A DNA stretch of 42,663 bases from Syntrophorhabdus sp. (GTDB taxonomy: Bacteria > Desulfobacterota > Syntrophorhabdia > Syntrophorhabdales > Syntrophorhabdaceae): positions 1-42,663 of the forward strand of contig JAAYAK010000214.1 in the NCBI GenBank assembly GCA_012719415.1. The letters are read 5' to 3'. This document shows, one piece after another, positions 41,614 through 42,663 of the stretch. Both the position numbers and the translations under genes were made by a program. Position 1 is the stretch's first letter, and every line of letters starts with the position of its first letter. The notes beneath the pieces were generated by a model. It did not search any database. It worked only from the letters and a program-made list of their open reading frames with translations, and had not been told where the DNA came from.

Positions 41614-42663
41614 ATGGGAACGGTCGCACGGGTCATCAGTTTTCTCGATCGAGGCGTCTGGGAGATCGGGCTAAAGGACCTTTCTCCCTGGAAGGCGTTC
41701 TCTGTCCGCTGCCTCCGGGTGGTCATCCTCTCGGTGCAGGGCTTCATGAGGAACGACTCGGTGAAGACCGCGTCGGTCCTCACGTACTATTCACTGCTCA
41801 ATATCGTTCCCCTGGTGGCCGTCTTCTTTGCGATAGCGAAAGGGTTCGGTCTCAGGAAGATCGTTGTCAGCTACGTGGTCCAGATGGCGGAAAGGGCAAA
41901 CCTTCAGGCCGATGTGACGAACCAGATCCTCACTTTCTCCAGTTCCCTGCTCACGCATGCCAAAGGAGGCGTCATCGCCGGCGTCGGTATTGCCCTTTTG
42001 CTCTGGACGGTGCTTTCCATCCTTGGGAGGATCGAGGACAGTTTTAACACCGTGTGGGAGGTGAAACGTCCGCGGACGCTGGTGAGGAGATTCACGGATT
42101 ACATCTCGATACTCGTCGTGGCCCCCATACTCTTCGCCGTCTCCACGAGCGCCACGGTCCTGGTGTCGGGCCGCGTGAAGGCGGTAATGGATGAGATCTG
42201 GATCCTGGGTGCCTTCAGCCCCGTCATACTGTTCCTCCTCAATCTCCTGCCCTATGTTTCCGTCTGGGTCCTTCTCATCGTGCTCTATGTGGTGATGCCG
42301 AACACCAGGGTGCCCCTGCGCTCAGGGGTACTGGCAGGCGTCGTTGCCGGCACGGGATTTCAGGTCGTTCAATTCGTGTACATCACATTCCAGATAGGTG
42401 TTGCCAAGTACAGCGCCATATACGGCAGTTTCGCGGCGCTCCCCCTCCTTCTCGTGTGGCTGCAGATAAGCTGGATGATCGTTCTGTTCGGCTCGGAGAT
42501 GGCCCACGCGAGCAACCATTACGAGACGTTCGGTCTGAATCCCGACTATTCCCGGTTGAGCGCCTCTTCACGAAGGTTCCTCATGGTGAGGGTTTTCCAT
42601 CTCCTCGTCAGGGGATTCCACATGGGAGAGAAGCCGCGCGGGGCAAAGGAGATATCAGTGGAA
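41614..42663 (+). CDS. YihY/BrkB-family membrane protein, cut at the window edge
   Basis: 350 codons from ATG 41614, still open at the right edge; an ATG at 41596 is also in frame, and neither has a good ribosome site. The family core is visible: SVKTASVLTYYSLLNIVPLV, then IEDSFNTVWEVKRPR, and five or six membrane helices up to PLLLVWLQISWMIVLFGSEMA. After that a cytoplasmic tail begins. Once mis-named RNase BN, these are integral membrane proteins of unsettled function. It diverges from mscS. Confidence 0.9.
   Translation, partial: MGTVARVISFLDRGVWEIGLKDLSPWKAFSVRCLRVVILSVQGFMRNDSVKTASVLTYYSLLNIVPLVAVFFAIAKGFGLRKIVVSYVVQMAERANLQADVTNQILTFSSSLLTHAKGGVIAGVGIALLLWTVLSILGRIEDSFNTVWEVKRPRTLVRRFTDYISILVVAPILFAVSTSATVLVSGRVKAVMDEIWILGAFSPVILFLLNLLPYVSVWVLLIVLYVVMPNTRVPLRSGVLAGVVAGTGFQVVQFVYITFQIGVAKYSAIYGSFAALPLLLVWLQISWMIVLFGSEMAHASNHYETFGLNPDYSRLSASSRRFLMVRVFHLLVRGFHMGEKPRGAKEISVE

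Noticed and set aside
1-42663. Mobile element, CRISPR, defence island, tRNA or rRNA
   Set aside because: No transposase, integrase, direct-repeat array, toxin-antitoxin or restriction gene, and no cloverleaf or rRNA sequence was recognised on reading both strands.

Overview
This 42.7-kb window is a gene-dense, GC-rich bacterial chromosome segment. The gene content points to an anaerobe, most likely a Desulfobacterota (former Deltaproteobacteria) member with a syntrophic or organic-acid-degrading lifestyle. The evidence is an oxygen-sensitive radical-SAM sulfatase maturase, 2[4Fe-4S] ferredoxins, a complete LIV-type amino-acid/organic-acid ABC transporter beside a methylmalonate-semialdehyde dehydrogenase, and many PAS/GAF signalling proteins. 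The taxon is inferred; there is no rRNA or marker gene. I saw no tRNA, rRNA, CRISPR array, insertion sequence, integrase or phage gene.

Layout. 1-1.6 kb: universal stress protein (cut by the left edge), a doubtful small secreted ORF, a lysine-rich 35-residue microprotein and a cold-shock protein with a clear terminator. 1.7-10 kb: a secreted serine-type arylsulfatase and, 4.6 kb away, the anaerobic sulfatase maturase that can activate that type. Both are preceded by nearly the same promoter (TTGACA, 12-13 bases, TAATGTAAA). Between them, on the minus strand, lie moaA, two ferredoxin-like genes and a five-gene cluster (hypothetical, truncated ZIP transporter, methyltransferase, J-domain protein, HD hydrolase). 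10-14 kb: methyltransferase, hypothetical, cytoplasmic GH13 alpha-amylase, small hypothetical and an aldehyde-dehydrogenase tail left as a relic.

14-24 kb is a signalling block: a periplasmic-binding/PAS sensor, a FIST sensor plus GAF/hybrid histidine kinase operon, a tartrate/D-malate-type dehydrogenase, a PAS protein plus double-PAS histidine kinase operon, and a PAS-LuxR regulator. 24-32 kb is a metabolic unit: livKHMGF, a GntR/FCD regulator, mmsA, a ferritin-like protein and a secreted HbpS/GlcG protein. 32-34.5 kb: a relic of an M48-type peptidase, an HD-GYP phosphodiesterase and a GAF protein. 34.5-42.7 kb: a Pat-type acetyltransferase lacking the start of its ATP-grasp domain, a macrodomain protein with a Cys-rich segment and membrane anchor, a periplasmic ankyrin protein, a secreted double helix-hairpin-helix protein, two small proteins, an MscS channel and a YihY/BrkB membrane protein cut by the right edge.

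The most unusual signals are these. (1) A strictly spaced CxxC-x29-CPxC terminal module ends three otherwise different sensors (14.0, 22.0 and 33.7 kb), each next to kinase or c-di-GMP genes. (2) The sulfatase and its maturase share a promoter. (3) Two genes have a good Shine-Dalgarno sequence that points at ATC rather than ATG. (4) The macrodomain/Cys-rich/membrane fusion. (5) Several short gene remnants (ZIP, ALDH, M48) suggest repeated deletion in this region.
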